Shown one piece after another: positions 1 through 8,847 of a stretch of DNA of 64,000 nt. The notes under the pieces are model-generated. The model made no database searches, was not told the DNA's origin, and worked only from the letters and a program-made list of their open reading frames with translations. The translations under genes and the position numbers were made by a program. Where the stretch lies: positions 716,001-780,000 of the forward strand of contig NZ_CP016537.2 of assembly GCF_001687585.2 (NCBI RefSeq), written 5' to 3'. This DNA is from Planococcus halocryophilus. GTDB lineage: Bacteria > Bacillota > Bacilli > Bacillales_A > Planococcaceae. Positions within the stretch are counted from its first letter, which is position 1. Every line of letters starts with the position of its first letter.

Positions 1-344
1 GGATCCTCTGCATCAAACGGACGCTTTCCGCGGACGAAGCTAGCGTAGCGATGCAGGAGCATATCTTTGCCCTTCGCCGTTTGATGCTCCAGATTCGTGA
101 GTGACTGGTTAAAAAGACTTCGGAACGTTTTTATTGGTAGAAAGTAGACAAAGATAACTCACTTTAATATAAGCAAGAAGATTCCAAGCGGGCTGGCCAC
201 GAAGACTCCTGTGGGACAGCGAAAGCTGAAGACCCCGCAGGAACTCCAGTGACGAGGAGGCTGAAGCTGAGCCCACGGAAAGCGAAGTGGCTAGCCCGCT
301 TGGAGGTTATACACAGATATTCACTTTAATGAGACTTTGTCTAC
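1..344. repeat. Complex intergenic repeat, copy A (cut by window start)
   Basis: This non-coding stretch is a diverged copy, in opposite orientation, of 21126-21602. Two blocks are shared: roughly 35-115 (containing GCTAGCGTAGCGATGCAGG) and 170-310 (containing CGAAGACTCCTGTGGGA and GAGGCTGAAGCTGAGCCCA). The second block is bounded by 10-bp perfect inverted ends, GTAGACAAAG at 144-153 and CTTTGTCTAC at 335-344. Inside it is a 17-nt near-perfect inverted repeat near 184 and 287 (CCAAGCGGGCTGGCCAC against GTGGCTAGCCCGCTTGG). It encodes no transposase, so it is either a miniature non-autonomous element or a structured intergenic repeat. The inner block resembles GC-rich repeats I recall from other Bacillales. 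Confidence 0.75.
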
Positions 345-384
345 AGAAAAGCCATCTTTGAAAAAATCAAAGATGGCTTTTCTG
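344..384 (-). terminator. Hairpin terminator after the FadR-type regulator gene
   Basis: Perfect 18-nt arms (CAGAAAAGCCATCTTTGA and its complement) are separated by five A residues. T-rich arm ends on both strands allow bidirectional use. It abuts the CTTTGTCTAC end of the repeat. Confidence 0.8.
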
Positions 385-404
385 TATTTAAAGAGATTTA
401 AAAT

Positions 405-1100
405 TTAAGAAGAGCTGTGCAATTCAGAGCGAATACGCGAAATATGCTGGCTCATGAGTTTCTTGGCCAAGTCACTATTTTGAGATGCGATGGCATCGTA
501 TATTTCTTCGTGTTCGTAAAGTGTATCTTGATGACGATTGAAATCGGTAAAGCGGTGTTTGCGTGTTTCACGGATATTTTCTTCCATCCGCATGGCTAAT
601 GTTGCCATTAAATCAATCAATAATTGGTTTTTCGTAGCATAGGCAACTTGTAAGTGGAAGTCTAAGTCTGCTTGAACTCCTTTTTCAGGATCATTTTTTG
701 CATCAGCCATTTGGATGAGGACGTTTTTGATAGCTTCTAGGTTTTCAGGAGTGGCTCGTTGCGCTGCTAGAAAAGCGGCTTCGACTTCAAAAGCACGTCG
801 CAACTCAAGCATTTCGTCAATCAAAATCGCTTTTGCTTTGTCGATATGCGTTCGAAGTTCATTGCCAAGAAGGTCGCGCTTTGATGCAGCACGAAAGCTT
901 CCGCCGCCTTGCCGTATTTCAATGAATTCTTTACTTTCCAAGTTTTTTAAAGCTTCCCTGATGGAGTTTCGACTGACACCAAGCAAACTCGCGAGGTCTC
1001 GTTCGGAAGGGAGCCGGTCACCTGGCTGCAGATTTTTTTCCAGGCAGAGAAGATTAATTTGTTCCACTATCAGTTCATAAGTTTTTTTCTTTGGATTCAA
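405..1100 (-). CDS. FadR-subfamily GntR transcriptional regulator
   Basis: A 231-residue regulator read leftward, divergent from the oxidase/transporter operon at 1254. The N-terminal winged helix carries the GntR signature (PGDRLPSERDLASLLGVSR, then IREAL). The C-terminal helical FCD domain has the Asp and His residues expected of its metal/ligand pocket (DLDFH in the middle, HEEIYDAI and SQHI near the end). The frame is open upstream to 1163, but TTG at 1098-1100 is preferred because AGGGAG lies about 10 nt before it and the family begins just ahead of the helix. By analogy with LldR/GlcC it probably represses the neighbouring genes until lactate, glycolate or a related acid binds. The ligand is inferred from context only. 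Confidence 0.85.
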   Translation of the reverse strand: MNPKKKTYELIVEQINLLCLEKNLQPGDRLPSERDLASLLGVSRNSIREALKNLESKEFIEIRQGGGSFRAASKRDLLGNELRTHIDKAKAILIDEMLELRRAFEVEAAFLAAQRATPENLEAIKNVLIQMADAKNDPEKGVQADLDFHLQVAYATKNQLLIDLMATLAMRMEENIRETRKHRFTDFNRHQDTLYEHEEIYDAIASQNSDLAKKLMSQHISRIRSELHSSS

Positions 1101-1179
1101 AATAAAAGCTCTCCCTGCTTGTTTTTTAAAGTTTAACTTTATTATACAGAATAAAACCTGCAATAGCTTAAAGAAAACG

Positions 1180-1230
1180 TTGTACTTTTCAGATTATTAT
1201 GTATAATTGGGTTAATTGGTTGGACCAATT
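1180..1230 (+). promoter_or_regulatory. SigA promoter with FadR-type operator
   Basis: TTGTAC at 1180-1185 and TATAAT at 1202-1207 are 16 nt apart. Just downstream, 1214-1230 is the palindrome AATTGGT-TGG-ACCAATT, containing an exact match to the FadR-subfamily consensus TNGTNNNACNA. It covers the expected start of transcription of the oxidase operon, so the neighbouring regulator should repress from here. Confidence 0.8.
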
Positions 1231-1253
1231 TTTAAAAAAGGGAGCGAACATCT

Positions 1254-2654
1254 ATGACAATTGCAAATCAAGAGACCATCCTCGATCACTTAAAAGAACA
1301 TTTAAAAGCTGAGCAAATTAGCATGAACGAAACCATTAAAGAACTTCATGGTCAAGATGAGTCTTATCATAAAATGAAATTACCCGATATGGTGGTTTTT
1401 CCAGAAACAACAGAACAAGTTTCTGAAATCATGAAAATATCCACACAATATCAAATTCCAGTAGTGCCATTTGGTCTCGGTTCAAGTTTAGAAGGACATG
1501 TGATTCCGGAAAATGGCGGAATAACCATTGATTTTTCATTGATGAACCGAGTATTAGAAGTGTCTGAAGAAGACTTTTTGGTGACCGTACAACCAGGAGT
1601 TACACGTTCACAGCTCAATAAGGAATTGAAGAAATACGGCTTATTTTTCACAGTAGACCCTGGAGCAGATGCAACACTCGGTGGCATGGCTGCGACAAAT
1701 GCCAGTGGCACAACTTCTGTGAAATACGGGGTCATGCGCGATCAAGTGCGTGATTTGGAAGTGGTCATGGCGGATGGAACCGTTATTCATACCGGCAACA
1801 AAGCCGCCAAATCTTCATCGGGTCTGCACTTAAATGGTTTGTTTGTCGGTTCTGAAGGAACGCTCGGCTGCTTTACCGAAATGACGCTTCGCGTTTACGG
1901 CATTCCTGAATTTGTGACTGCGGCTCGTGCATCGTTCCCAACAGTAAAAGACGCTGTTGAAGCCGTTGTATCGATCTTGCAGGCTGGTATTCCAATTGCG
2001 CGCGTTGAACTTGTTGATAAGCAATCAATGCAGCAAGTCAATCAATACAATGATACCGCTTACGCAGAGAAACCTACGCTGTTTTTAGAGTTTCATGGTA
2101 ATGAAGCAGGGTTAAAGCAAGATGTTGAATTCATGCAAGAAATTGTTCAAGGGCATGCCTGCGAAGAAGTCGCATTTGAAACAGATACGGCCGCACGAAA
2201 TCTTCTATGGGAAGCACGACATACATTGGCTTATGCCTATATCCATGGCTATCCCGGTAAAAAGATGATGGTCACAGATGTCTGCCTTCCCATTTCCGAA
2301 CTAGCAGGAGCCGTTGGACATGCACGTACAAACTTGATAGAAATGGGATTGCCTGGTGGAATTGTTGGGCATGTCGGTGACGGCAATTTTCATGCACTGA
2401 TCATGATGGATATGAGTAATCCAGAAGAAGTAGCAAGAGCACAAGAATTTAATGAACGAATTGTTGTCTACGCACTAGAAAGAGGCGGCACTTCTACTGG
2501 TGAACATGGTGTAGGCATCGGCAAACAAAAATACCAGCAACAAGAACATGGACATGCGTTAGATGTGATGGAGAAAATAAAAGCAGCGCTGGATCCAAGC
2601 AATTTATTGAATCCTGGTAAGAACATTAAATCAGTAAAAAAGGGAGTCGAGTAA
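1254..2654 (+). CDS. glcD: FAD-linked 2-hydroxy-acid oxidase (GlcD / D-lactate dehydrogenase type)
   Basis: A 466-residue flavoprotein of the FAD_binding_4 plus FAD-oxidase_C family, which oxidises glycolate or D-lactate to the keto acid and passes electrons to the membrane chain or a partner. FAD-binding sequence runs from about residue 40 to 180 (VPFGLGSSLEGH, PGADATLGGMAATNASG). The C-terminal half has GHVGDGNFH and ends with GEHGVGIGKQKY, both typical. GGGAGCG precedes the ATG. No GlcE or GlcF subunit genes adjoin it, so it may act alone, like single-subunit D-lactate dehydrogenases. Its stop is directly followed by the transporter ATG, so the two are one transcript. Glycolate versus D-lactate cannot be decided from sequence. 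Confidence 0.88.
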   Translation: MTIANQETILDHLKEHLKAEQISMNETIKELHGQDESYHKMKLPDMVVFPETTEQVSEIMKISTQYQIPVVPFGLGSSLEGHVIPENGGITIDFSLMNRVLEVSEEDFLVTVQPGVTRSQLNKELKKYGLFFTVDPGADATLGGMAATNASGTTSVKYGVMRDQVRDLEVVMADGTVIHTGNKAAKSSSGLHLNGLFVGSEGTLGCFTEMTLRVYGIPEFVTAARASFPTVKDAVEAVVSILQAGIPIARVELVDKQSMQQVNQYNDTAYAEKPTLFLEFHGNEAGLKQDVEFMQEIVQGHACEEVAFETDTAARNLLWEARHTLAYAYIHGYPGKKMMVTDVCLPISELAGAVGHARTNLIEMGLPGGIVGHVGDGNFHALIMMDMSNPEEVARAQEFNERIVVYALERGGTSTGEHGVGIGKQKYQQQEHGHALDVMEKIKAALDPSNLLNPGKNIKSVKKGVE

Positions 2655-3638
2655 ATGAAAGTTCTCAATGGATTGAGTAACATCGCGGGAAAATATTTTG
2701 CGGTTTGGGTAATTTTGATTGCGCTCGTTGCTTTTTTGTTCCCGCCCGCGTTTGTCGGGTTAGGTAGCTATATTACGATTCTCCTGGGTGTCGTGATGTT
2801 TGGCATGGGATTAACATTAAAGCCTGTAGATTTCAAGATTATTGCGAAAAGCCCACGCCCGGTTTTCGTTGGCGTGGCTGCACAATTTTTTGTTATGCCG
2901 TTTGCTGCATTTGGTATCGCTTATTTATTAAACTTGCCCCCTGAATTAGCAGCTGGACTTGTTCTATTAGGTTGTGTACCAGGAGGAACAGCATCAAATG
3001 TTATGGTGTATTTGGCAAAAGGAAATTTGGCGTTGTCTGTTGCCATGACTGCGTTGTCGACATTAATGGCACCGATTATGACGCCTTTATTGTTACTGCT
3101 TTTAGCGGGACAATGGCTTCCCGTAAATCCAATGTCAATGTTTGTTTCCATCATTCAAGTCATCATTGTGCCAATTGCACTTGGTCTAGTGGTTCAAAAG
3201 CTAATGCCAAAAGTGGTCGAAAAAACGATTTCAGTTATTCCACTTATTTCAGTTGCCGCAATCTTGATAATTGTGTCAGCTGTCACAGCAGCTAATGCAG
3301 AAAACGTCATCAGTTCAGGATTCGTTGTTTTCTTAGCGGTCTTTTTACACAATAGCTTTGGCTTAGTGCTTGGTTATTTAACGGCAATGGCGATGGGTCT
3401 CGACGAAGTGGATCGTCGTGCCATTTCACTCGAAGTCGGCATGCAAAACTCCGGTTTAGGAGTCGCACTGGCAACGGCTTACTTTGGCCCGCTCGCCGCC
3501 TTACCTAGCGTCTGGGGAGCGATTTGGCACAATATTTCTGGACCTATTCTCGCCACAATCTGGTCAAAGAAACCGTCCACTACTGAAAAATCTACCAAAG
3601 TGAATCGAGCGTCTGGAGTACAGCCTGGTAAAGCATAG
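2655..3638 (+). CDS. BASS-family sodium-dependent organic acid transporter
   Basis: A 327-residue membrane protein with about nine or ten hydrophobic helices, of the bile acid:sodium symporter superfamily. The conserved crossover segment GCVPGGTASNVMVYLAKGN and the later EVGMQNSGLGVALA are characteristic. The ATG follows the oxidase stop with no gap, which implies translational coupling. The family carries bile acids, pyruvate, pantothenate and, in plants (BASS6), glycolate. Pairing with a glycolate/lactate oxidase under the same operator makes uptake of that 2-hydroxy acid the likely role. The charged tail after the last helix is about 20 residues. A terminator follows. Confidence 0.85.
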   Translation: MKVLNGLSNIAGKYFAVWVILIALVAFLFPPAFVGLGSYITILLGVVMFGMGLTLKPVDFKIIAKSPRPVFVGVAAQFFVMPFAAFGIAYLLNLPPELAAGLVLLGCVPGGTASNVMVYLAKGNLALSVAMTALSTLMAPIMTPLLLLLLAGQWLPVNPMSMFVSIIQVIIVPIALGLVVQKLMPKVVEKTISVIPLISVAAILIIVSAVTAANAENVISSGFVVFLAVFLHNSFGLVLGYLTAMAMGLDEVDRRAISLEVGMQNSGLGVALATAYFGPLAALPSVWGAIWHNISGPILATIWSKKPSTTEKSTKVNRASGVQPGKA

Positions 3639-3673
3639 GCTAGAACGAATAAATAAGAATAGTGTTAGACATA

Positions 3674-3702
3674 AAAAGCCGTCCAGTGTGTGGACGGCTT
3701 TT
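3674..3702 (+). terminator. Rho-independent terminator of the oxidase-transporter operon
   Basis: Arms AAAAGCCGTCCA and TGGACGGCTTTT enclose the loop GTGTG. Confidence 0.9.
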
Positions 3703-3832
3703 AAATATAGTAGGCCTAGCTTTTAAAATGTGAAATGGCTCCATTGAAAGAACTGGGAGTTATAGAATGTCTGATAGGTAAAATGACTTCCGATTCAAGA
3801 GAATTATCCGTAGCCATGAGTCATTAGAATGA

Positions 3833-3884
3833 TTGCACTTTACGAAAAGATAGATTAAACTGTTAAGGAATGAATGTTCATTCC
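3833..3884 (+). promoter_or_regulatory. Promoter and operator of the TetR repressor gene
   Basis: TTGCAC (3833-3838), a 17-nt spacer and TAAACT (3856-3861) form a plausible SigA promoter. The palindrome GGAATGAATGTTCATTCC (3867-3884) sits just downstream and recurs before the P450 gene at 4513-4530. It closely resembles the operator recalled for Bm3R1 of Bacillus megaterium, so autoregulation is expected. Confidence 0.8.
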
Positions 3885-3908
3885 GTAACAGAAGGAGGGG
3901 TTTTTCAG

Positions 3909-4484
3909 ATGTCGACATCCACTAACAAACGTGATGATATTATTCATAGTGCGTTAACTTTATTTGCAGAACGTGGCTTTGACGCTACGACGATACCGAT
4001 GATTGCCACTGATGCCAAAGTAGGCGCGGGTACAATCTATCGTTATTTTGATAACAAAGAGGTGCTGGTGAATACCTTGTTCCAACATTACGTGACATTG
4101 TTTAGCGATACACTGGAGAAAAATTACCCTGAGGAAGACAGCATTTATCAGAAATTCCATCATTTATTTCAGGGAATGGTTCGCTTTACAAACGAACACG
4201 ATCATGCCTTGTATTTTATCAAAACACATGCTTCTGCGTACTTTCTTACTGCAGATAGTCGGGAACAGTTTAGCCATTTGCTGATGATTCTTCAGAATTT
4301 CTTTGACGAAGGAAAAAAGAAAAAGCAGATTAGAAAGCTTCCTTCTCAAGCACTTATTGCCATTATGTTTGGCGGCTTTCTACAGCTTTATCAGCTGATT
4401 AGAGCAGGTGAGATTGAGGCATCTGAGGACTTGTTGGTAGGAGTCGAAGAAAGCTTTTGGGATGCTGTGCGTCATCATCAATGA
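3909..4484 (+). CDS. TetR-family repressor of the P450 gene (FatR/Bm3R1-like)
   Basis: A 191-residue TetR repressor. The N-terminal helix-turn-helix is clear (HSALTLFAERGFDATTIPMI, AGTIYRYFDNKEVL), followed by an all-helical ligand domain of normal length. The ATG at 3909 is chosen over an upstream ATG at 3870 because AAGGAGG lies about 10 nt before it and the upstream ATG falls inside the operator. Gene order matches FatR with CYP102A3 in Bacillus subtilis and Bm3R1 with BM3, where fatty acids release the repressor and induce the P450. Identical half-sites before both genes support this, so fatty-acid sensing is a well-grounded inference. Confidence 0.9.
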   Translation: MSTSTNKRDDIIHSALTLFAERGFDATTIPMIATDAKVGAGTIYRYFDNKEVLVNTLFQHYVTLFSDTLEKNYPEEDSIYQKFHHLFQGMVRFTNEHDHALYFIKTHASAYFLTADSREQFSHLLMILQNFFDEGKKKKQIRKLPSQALIAIMFGGFLQLYQLIRAGEIEASEDLLVGVEESFWDAVRHHQ

Positions 4485-4512
4485 TGACGCTCAGTTTTTT
4501 TCTCTTTCATTA

Positions 4513-4530
4513 GGAATGAATATTCATTCC
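4513..4530 (+). promoter_or_regulatory. Operator before the P450 gene
   Basis: The perfect 18-bp palindrome GGAATGAATATTCATTCC has the same 8-nt half-sites as 3867-3884. It lies 31 nt before the P450 ATG and is the expected site of the neighbouring TetR repressor. Confidence 0.85.
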
Positions 4531-4561
4531 TATTTTAAAATTATAAAAGAGGTGTTTATTA

Positions 4562-7500
4562 ATGATTGAAATGAAAAACCTTCCACAACCAAAAACGTAC
4601 GGACCACTCGGGAATTTGCCGCTCATCGATAAAGAAAAGCCTGTGCAATCGTTTATGAAGCAGGCTAGAGAACTAGGACCCATCTATCAATTTCACTTTC
4701 CTGGACGTGCCAGCACATTTGTATCAAGTGCCCGGTTAGCTGCCGAAATTTGTGACGAGATACGTTTTGACAAAAAAATCGGACCCTCTCTTCAGAAAGT
4801 ACGGCCATTTGGCGGTGACGGTTTGTTCACAAGTGGCACAGAAGAACCGAATTGGAAAAAAGCCCATAATATCTTGCTACCAAGTTTCAGCCAGCAGGCG
4901 ATGAAGGGATACCATGAAAAAATGATTGACCTTAGTTCGCAGCTAGTTCAAAAATGGGCACGGCTGAATCCAAATGAAGAAATTGACGTACCGGATGATA
5001 TGACGCGTCTTACATTGGATACGATTGGACTGTGCGGGTTCGACTACCGCTTCAACAGCTTTTATCGTGAAGATTCTCATCCATTTATCGAAAAAATGGT
5101 CAGAGCATTGGATGAATCGATGAGCCAAACGCAACGTTTAGGCATCCAGGACAAGTTGATGATTCGCTCGAAACAACAATTTAAAGAAGATATTGATTAT
5201 ATGTTCAACTTGGTCGATCAACTGATTGTAGAACGTAAACAAACAGGAGACCAAGGAGAAGATGATTTGCTGGCACATATGTTGAAAGGGAAAGACCCTG
5301 AGACCGGAGAGTCTTTGGATGATGAGAACATCCGGTTCCAAATCATTACCTTCCTGATTGCCGGTCACGAAACAACAAGCGGCCTACTTTCTTTTGCTAT
5401 CTATTATTTGCTGAAAAACCCTGAAAAATTGCAAAAAGCTTATCAAGAAGTAGATAACGTGCTTGGTGACGATACGCCTTCTTTTAAACAAGTAAAGCAG
5501 TTAAAATACGTGCGAATGATTCTGAACGAAGCTTTGCGGTTATGGCCGACTGCACCGGCATTTTCAGTATATGCCAAAGAAGATACGACGCTTGCGGGCG
5601 AGTACAAAGTTGAAAAAGGAGATTCATTCACTTTGTTGATCCCTGAATTGCATCGAGACCCTTCTGTTTGGGGAGAGGATGCAGAAGCTTTTATACCAGA
5701 GCGGTTTGAAGACATTTCGAGCATCCCACATCACGCTTATAAACCTTTCGGTAATGGTCAGCGGGCGTGTATTGGCCAACAGTTTGCGCTTCATGAAGCG
5801 ACGCTAGTCCTTGGTATGGTGCTGCAACATTTTGAGCTGGAAGATTATATGGATTATGAACTAAATGTAAAAGAAACCTTAACGTTCAAGCCTGATGGGT
5901 TAAAAATGAAAGTGAAATCTAGAAGAAAAGTGCAGATGTTCCAAGCACCAGCTGTTGCAGATAAAGCAGAATCGATTGCGCAGTCGAAGCCGGACGCTGC
6001 AATCGAATCACATGGTACACCTTTGCTCGTGCTGTACGGATCTAATCTGGGAACAGCAGAAGGCGTAGCTCGCGAGCTTGCAGAAACTGCACGCTACCAA
6101 GGGTTTGAAGTGGAGGCTGCTCCATTGGATGACTATGCAGGAGATCTGCCGACTGCAGGAGCTGTGCTGATTATCTCTGCATCGTATAACGGAAATCCAC
6201 CGGATAATGCGATTCGCTTTATGGATTGGCTGACAACTGCTGACAAAGCGGATTTGACGGGTGTCACGTACGCGGTCTTTGGGTGCGGAGATCATAATTG
6301 GGCTACCACTTATCAACGTGTCCCGAGCATAATGGATGAACAGATGGCAGCCATTGGTGCTTCAAGACTCCTTGCTCGTGGGGAAGGCGATGCGAGTGAA
6401 GACTTCGATGGCGACCTCGAAAAATGGCAAGAGCGTTTATGGCCGACTCTGGCAGATCACTTTGACCTTGATCTTGAGAAGCGCGAGCATTCTTCCAGTC
6501 AAGTGTCTATGGAATTCGTCAGTGGCATCAGCTATACGCCAATTGCCCGTACGTATGATGCGTTCACAGCAGTAGTGGCTGAAAACATCGAACTATTAAA
6601 GGCGGCTGACCGCAGTACCCGCCATATTGAAGTCCAGTTGCCTTCAGGTGCTAGCTACCAGGAGGGAGATCATCTTGGGGTGTTGCCTGAAAATTCTCCA
6701 ACATTGGTAAATCGCGTGTTGAATCGCTTTGCTATAAAAGGTGACGAGTACGTGGTTCTGGGTGAAAGTTCAGGAAGAGCGAGTCATTTGCCAACCAACC
6801 AGCCTGTTCAGCTCAAGCAATTAGTAGCAACTTATGTGGAAATACAGGAACCAGCCACTCGCGCTCAAATTCGTGAGCTCGCCAGCAGCAATCCTTGCCC
6901 ACCGCATAAAATGGAGCTGGAACAACTCCTAGAAGATGAGATCTATAAACGGGAAGTGTTAGGCAAACGCCAGACAATGCTTGAACTATTGGAATACTAT
7001 CCTTCCTGTGAGCTGGAATTTGAGAGCTTTATTTCATTGTTACCGGCGTTGAAAGCCCGTTATTATTCGATTTCCAGCTCACCGCGTGTAGCGAAACAAC
7101 AGGCAAGCATTACCGTCAGCTTAGTACGTGGAGAAGCTTGGAGCGGCAAAGGCGAGTATGCCGGTGTCACTTCCAACTACCTATCATCACGTCAGCCAGG
7201 TGACAAAATCGCCTGCTTTATCCGAACGCCGCAAACAGATTTCCAACTGCCTGAAAATCCTGAAACACCAGTGATTTTTGTCGGACCTGGCACAGGGATT
7301 GCGCCTTTCAGGGGCTTTATCCAGGCACGCCGTGTACTGCAGGTCGAAGGGAAAACATTGGGGAAAGCCCATTTGTACTTTGGTTGCCGTCATCCGGAGC
7401 AGGACTTTTTATATGAAGAAGAACTAAAAGAAGCAGAGCAACTTGGTTTGATTGAACTTTACAGCGCTTTTTCAAGACAGCATGACGAAAAAATCTACGT

Positions 7501-7726
7501 CCAGCATTTAATGAAGAATAATGCACAAGCCATTCTGTCGCTATTAGAACAGGGCGGTCACCTGTATATTTGTGGAGACGGCAGCAAAATGGCTCCTGAA
7601 GTGACGGATACACTGACTCAGTGTTATCAGGAACTTCACCAAGTCAGCAATCAGGAAGCTATTGCTTGGCTGCAGGGGCTTGAGCAATCTGGACGCTTTG
7701 CGAAGGATGTCTGGGCTGCGACTTAA
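4562..7726 (+). CDS. Self-sufficient cytochrome P450-NADPH reductase fusion (CYP102A, BM3-like fatty acid hydroxylase)
   Basis: A 1054-residue fusion, close to the 1049 of P450 BM3. Residues 1-455 are the haem domain: oxygen-activation motif AGHETT, ERR-type [10 protein letters not shown], and haem ligand Cys403 in [18 protein letters not shown] short linker leads to an FMN flavodoxin domain from about 485 ([13 protein letters not shown]). The FAD/NADPH domain has RYYSISSSP near 832 and [11 protein letters not shown] near 907, ending in DVWAAT with the stacking Trp. The expected reaction is NADPH-driven subterminal hydroxylation of long-chain fatty acids in the cytosol. The BM3 Arg47 position is kept (PGRASTF) but Tyr51 is Phe. 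The residue three after the Phe87 equivalent is Gly rather than Trp (GLFTSGT). An operator and AGAGGTG precede the ATG. Confidence 0.96.
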   Translation: MIEMKNLPQPKTYGPLGNLPLIDKEKPVQSFMKQARELGPIYQFHFPGRASTFVSSARLAAEICDEIRFDKKIGPSLQKVRPFGGDGLFTSGTEEPNWKKAHNILLPSFSQQAMKGYHEKMIDLSSQLVQKWARLNPNEEIDVPDDMTRLTLDTIGLCGFDYRFNSFYREDSHPFIEKMVRALDESMSQTQRLGIQDKLMIRSKQQFKEDIDYMFNLVDQLIVERKQTGDQGEDDLLAHMLKGKDPETGESLDDENIRFQIITFLIAGHETTSGLLSFAIYYLLKNPEKLQKAYQEVDNVLGDDTPSFKQVKQLKYVRMILNEALRLWPTAPAFSVYAKEDTTLAGEYKVEKGDSFTLLIPELHRDPSVWGEDAEAFIPERFEDISSIPHHAYKPFGNGQRACIGQQFALHEATLVLGMVLQHFELEDYMDYELNVKETLTFKPDGLKMKVKSRRKVQMFQAPAVADKAESIAQSKPDAAIESHGTPLLVLYGSNLGTAEGVARELAETARYQGFEVEAAPLDDYAGDLPTAGAVLIISASYNGNPPDNAIRFMDWLTTADKADLTGVTYAVFGCGDHNWATTYQRVPSIMDEQMAAIGASRLLARGEGDASEDFDGDLEKWQERLWPTLADHFDLDLEKREHSSSQVSMEFVSGISYTPIARTYDAFTAVVAENIELLKAADRSTRHIEVQLPSGASYQEGDHLGVLPENSPTLVNRVLNRFAIKGDEYVVLGESSGRASHLPTNQPVQLKQLVATYVEIQEPATRAQIRELASSNPCPPHKMELEQLLEDEIYKREVLGKRQTMLELLEYYPSCELEFESFISLLPALKARYYSISSSPRVAKQQASITVSLVRGEAWSGKGEYAGVTSNYLSSRQPGDKIACFIRTPQTDFQLPENPETPVIFVGPGTGIAPFRGFIQARRVLQVEGKTLGKAHLYFGCRHPEQDFLYEEELKEAEQLGLIELYSAFSRQHDEKIYVQHLMKNNAQAILSLLEQGGHLYICGDGSKMAPEVTDTLTQCYQELHQVSNQEAIAWLQGLEQSGRFAKDVWAAT

Positions 7727-7815
7727 AAATAAACAGTAAGGATTTAGTTGTTTACGGTGAAACGTCCTATTTACATGGAAGCGATGCTTCACTACCTAAA
7801 CGGCCAATACACATA

Positions 7816-7862
7816 CAAATGCCACCTTCAATGAAATCAACTGATTTCGAAGGTGGCATTTG
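7816..7862. terminator. Bidirectional terminator between P450 and SDR genes
   Basis: Arms CAAATGCCACCTTC and GAAGGTGGCATTTG enclose a second inverted repeat (GAAATCA-AC-TGATTTC), giving one long hairpin with a small bulge. It lies between two convergent genes. Confidence 0.85.
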
Positions 7863-7866
7863 TTGT

Positions 7867-8613
7867 TTATTTTGTATTTGTGAATCCGCCATCGATGCGA
7901 ACCGTTTCGCCGTTAATGTAATCTGCTTTTGTCAGTAAAAACGTAACAAGTTCTGCTACATCTTCTGGTTGTCCCAAGCGTTTCTGTGGAATCCCAGCTT
8001 CAGCACTTTCTTTCATATCTGGATTGTCTTCGAAGAACTTTTTAACCATTGGCGTTTGAATCGGACCAGGTGCAACGGCATTGACACGAAGCCCGTCTTT
8101 AGCGTACTCTGCCACAAGACTTTTCGTCATACCAACAATACCGTGTTTCGTAGCCCCATATGTCACAACAGAAGCTTGCCCAATGACGCCTGCGCTCGAA
8201 GCTGTATTTACAATGGAGCCTCCACCGTTTTTTAACATCGCTTCTCCCACATAACGCAAACCGTATAAAGCACCAAGTAAGTTAATACCGACAATTTGAT
8301 CAATTTCTTGAATATCTGTTTCAAGGAATTTTTTGCCGCTACCGGAAATGCCGGCGTTGTTGAAGAAATAATCGATTGAGCCAAAATGCTCAAGTGTTTT
8401 GTCTACATAGTTTTTTACGTCTTCTACTTTTGAGACGTCCGCTTTAATGAAAATCGCATCGACGCCTTTTTCTTTTAGTTTTTTGACCGTTTCGTTACCG
8501 CTTTCTTCACTAATGTCGACAACGGAAACGTTGACGCCTTCCTCTGCTAAATAAAAAGCTGTAGTTTGGCCAAGTCCACTGCCGGCTCCTGTAATGATTG
8601 CTGTTTTAATCAC
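7867..8613 (-). CDS. Short-chain dehydrogenase/reductase
   Basis: A 248-residue classical SDR. It has the nucleotide-binding TGAGSGLG at residues 8-15, the NNAGISG strand motif, the catalytic Ser in NTASSAG, and YGATK with the catalytic Tyr and Lys near 153-157. The start is GTG at 8613, preceded by GAGGAGG at 7 nt; a nearby ATG is out of frame and closes after two codons (ATGAAGTGA). It reads toward the P450 gene and shares its terminator, so it is not in that operon. The closest general description is a 3-oxoacyl-ACP reductase or glucose-dehydrogenase-like oxidoreductase; the substrate is unknown. Confidence 0.88.
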   Translation of the reverse strand: MIKTAIITGAGSGLGQTTAFYLAEEGVNVSVVDISEESGNETVKKLKEKGVDAIFIKADVSKVEDVKNYVDKTLEHFGSIDYFFNNAGISGSGKKFLETDIQEIDQIVGINLLGALYGLRYVGEAMLKNGGGSIVNTASSAGVIGQASVVTYGATKHGIVGMTKSLVAEYAKDGLRVNAVAPGPIQTPMVKKFFEDNPDMKESAEAGIPQKRLGQPEDVAELVTFLLTKADYINGETVRIDGGFTNTK

Positions 8614-8847
8614 TTCATTTTCCTCCTCTGATTGGTGTTCTCAATTTTAAAAGGTCTTAGTTAGTCGATTCCCTAAATTGTGAAAAGCTAATCAAGGAAT
8701 TGCTGCAACTTCCACATACCGGATCTGTGTCGAAGGGCTGTTTAAATGGCTTGGAATAGCTTACAATTTAAAAAATAGCGTCTGTGAGAAAACAAGGATG
8801 GTCAGTAGAGTAAGCAAGTTATCTATCGTGACGTGAGGAGGGAAACT

